Shown here: positions 63,337-64,000 of the stretch, piece after piece
Layout: each line of letters starts with the position of its first letter
How positions within the stretch are numbered: the stretch's first letter is position 1
From: an uncultured Lysobacter sp.
GTDB taxonomy: Bacteria > Pseudomonadota > Gammaproteobacteria > Xanthomonadales > Xanthomonadaceae
Assembly: GCA_946480055.1 (NCBI GenBank)
Contig: CAMLID010000010.1
Location: forward strand, 1 to 64,000
DNA length: 64,000 nt
Direction: 5' to 3'
Program-made: the position numbers and the translations under genes
Notes under the pieces: generated by a model
The model's database searches: none
Told to the model about the DNA's origin: nothing
The model's input: the letters and a program-made list of their open reading frames with translations, nothing else

Positions 63337-64000
<664 letters not shown>

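Overview
The window is a continuous piece of a very GC-rich gammaproteobacterial chromosome. Gene content and order point to Xanthomonadaceae and most likely Lysobacter: a xanthomonadin / aryl-polyene pigment cluster with a XanB2-type chorismatase, a Mg-type HemB, an RDD-SpoIIM-DUF4129-DUF4350-MoxR-DUF58 operon, many secreted proteases, and short REP-like repeats between genes. This assignment rests on family recognition, not on a search. I see no tRNA, rRNA, CRISPR array, prophage or insertion sequence.

Layout. 0-2.8 kb: exonuclease III (cut by the window edge), a coniferyl-type aldehyde dehydrogenase and a gamma-class carbonic anhydrase. 2.9-9.8 kb: six genes with start/stop overlaps (RDD, SpoIIM-like, DUF4129, DUF4350, MoxR ATPase, DUF58), a probable cell-envelope chaperone/assembly system. 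9.8-11.3 kb: a less GC-rich islet with two unknown exported or membrane-anchored proteins, one apparently frameshifted. 11.3-15.5 kb: YkgJ, DUF952, a membrane protein, aroE, a WD40-like periplasmic protein and hemB. 15.8-22.2 kb: a minus-strand sulfate uptake operon, rrf2-yezD-porin-sbp-cysT-cysW-cysA. 22.3-24.7 kb: an incomplete peptide ABC transporter (one permease plus a double ATPase).

25.5-40.0 kb is the pigment cluster. XanB2 makes hydroxybenzoate from chorismate. A flavin halogenase, one acyl carrier protein, ketosynthase, chain-length factor, ketoreductase and two dehydratases would build and halogenate the polyene. An acyltransferase, a LolA-like protein, an MMPL exporter, a lipoprotein, a glycosyltransferase and an antiporter would finish and move it. 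The two long arms converge near 35.88 kb. No acyl-ACP ligase, phosphopantetheinyl transferase or second ACP lies in the window, so those functions must be encoded elsewhere.

40.2-64 kb: a YdcF-like protein, an XRE-cupin regulator divergent from a large serine hydrolase, a DUF885 peptidase, a Coa1-like protein, two tandem paralogues of an uncharacterised four-cysteine single-helix family, a transglutaminase-DPP4-GST operon, a UPF0114 membrane protein, a gluzincin divergent from uvrD, a secreted metzincin, GNAT, a DUF2782 lipoprotein, polA with a candidate small RNA downstream, DUF421, and hemF (cut by the window edge).

A recurring regulatory theme is a TANNNT -10 box only 6-7 bases before the start codon at nine genes, which implies leaderless mRNAs. 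Several start codons below were chosen on that evidence.
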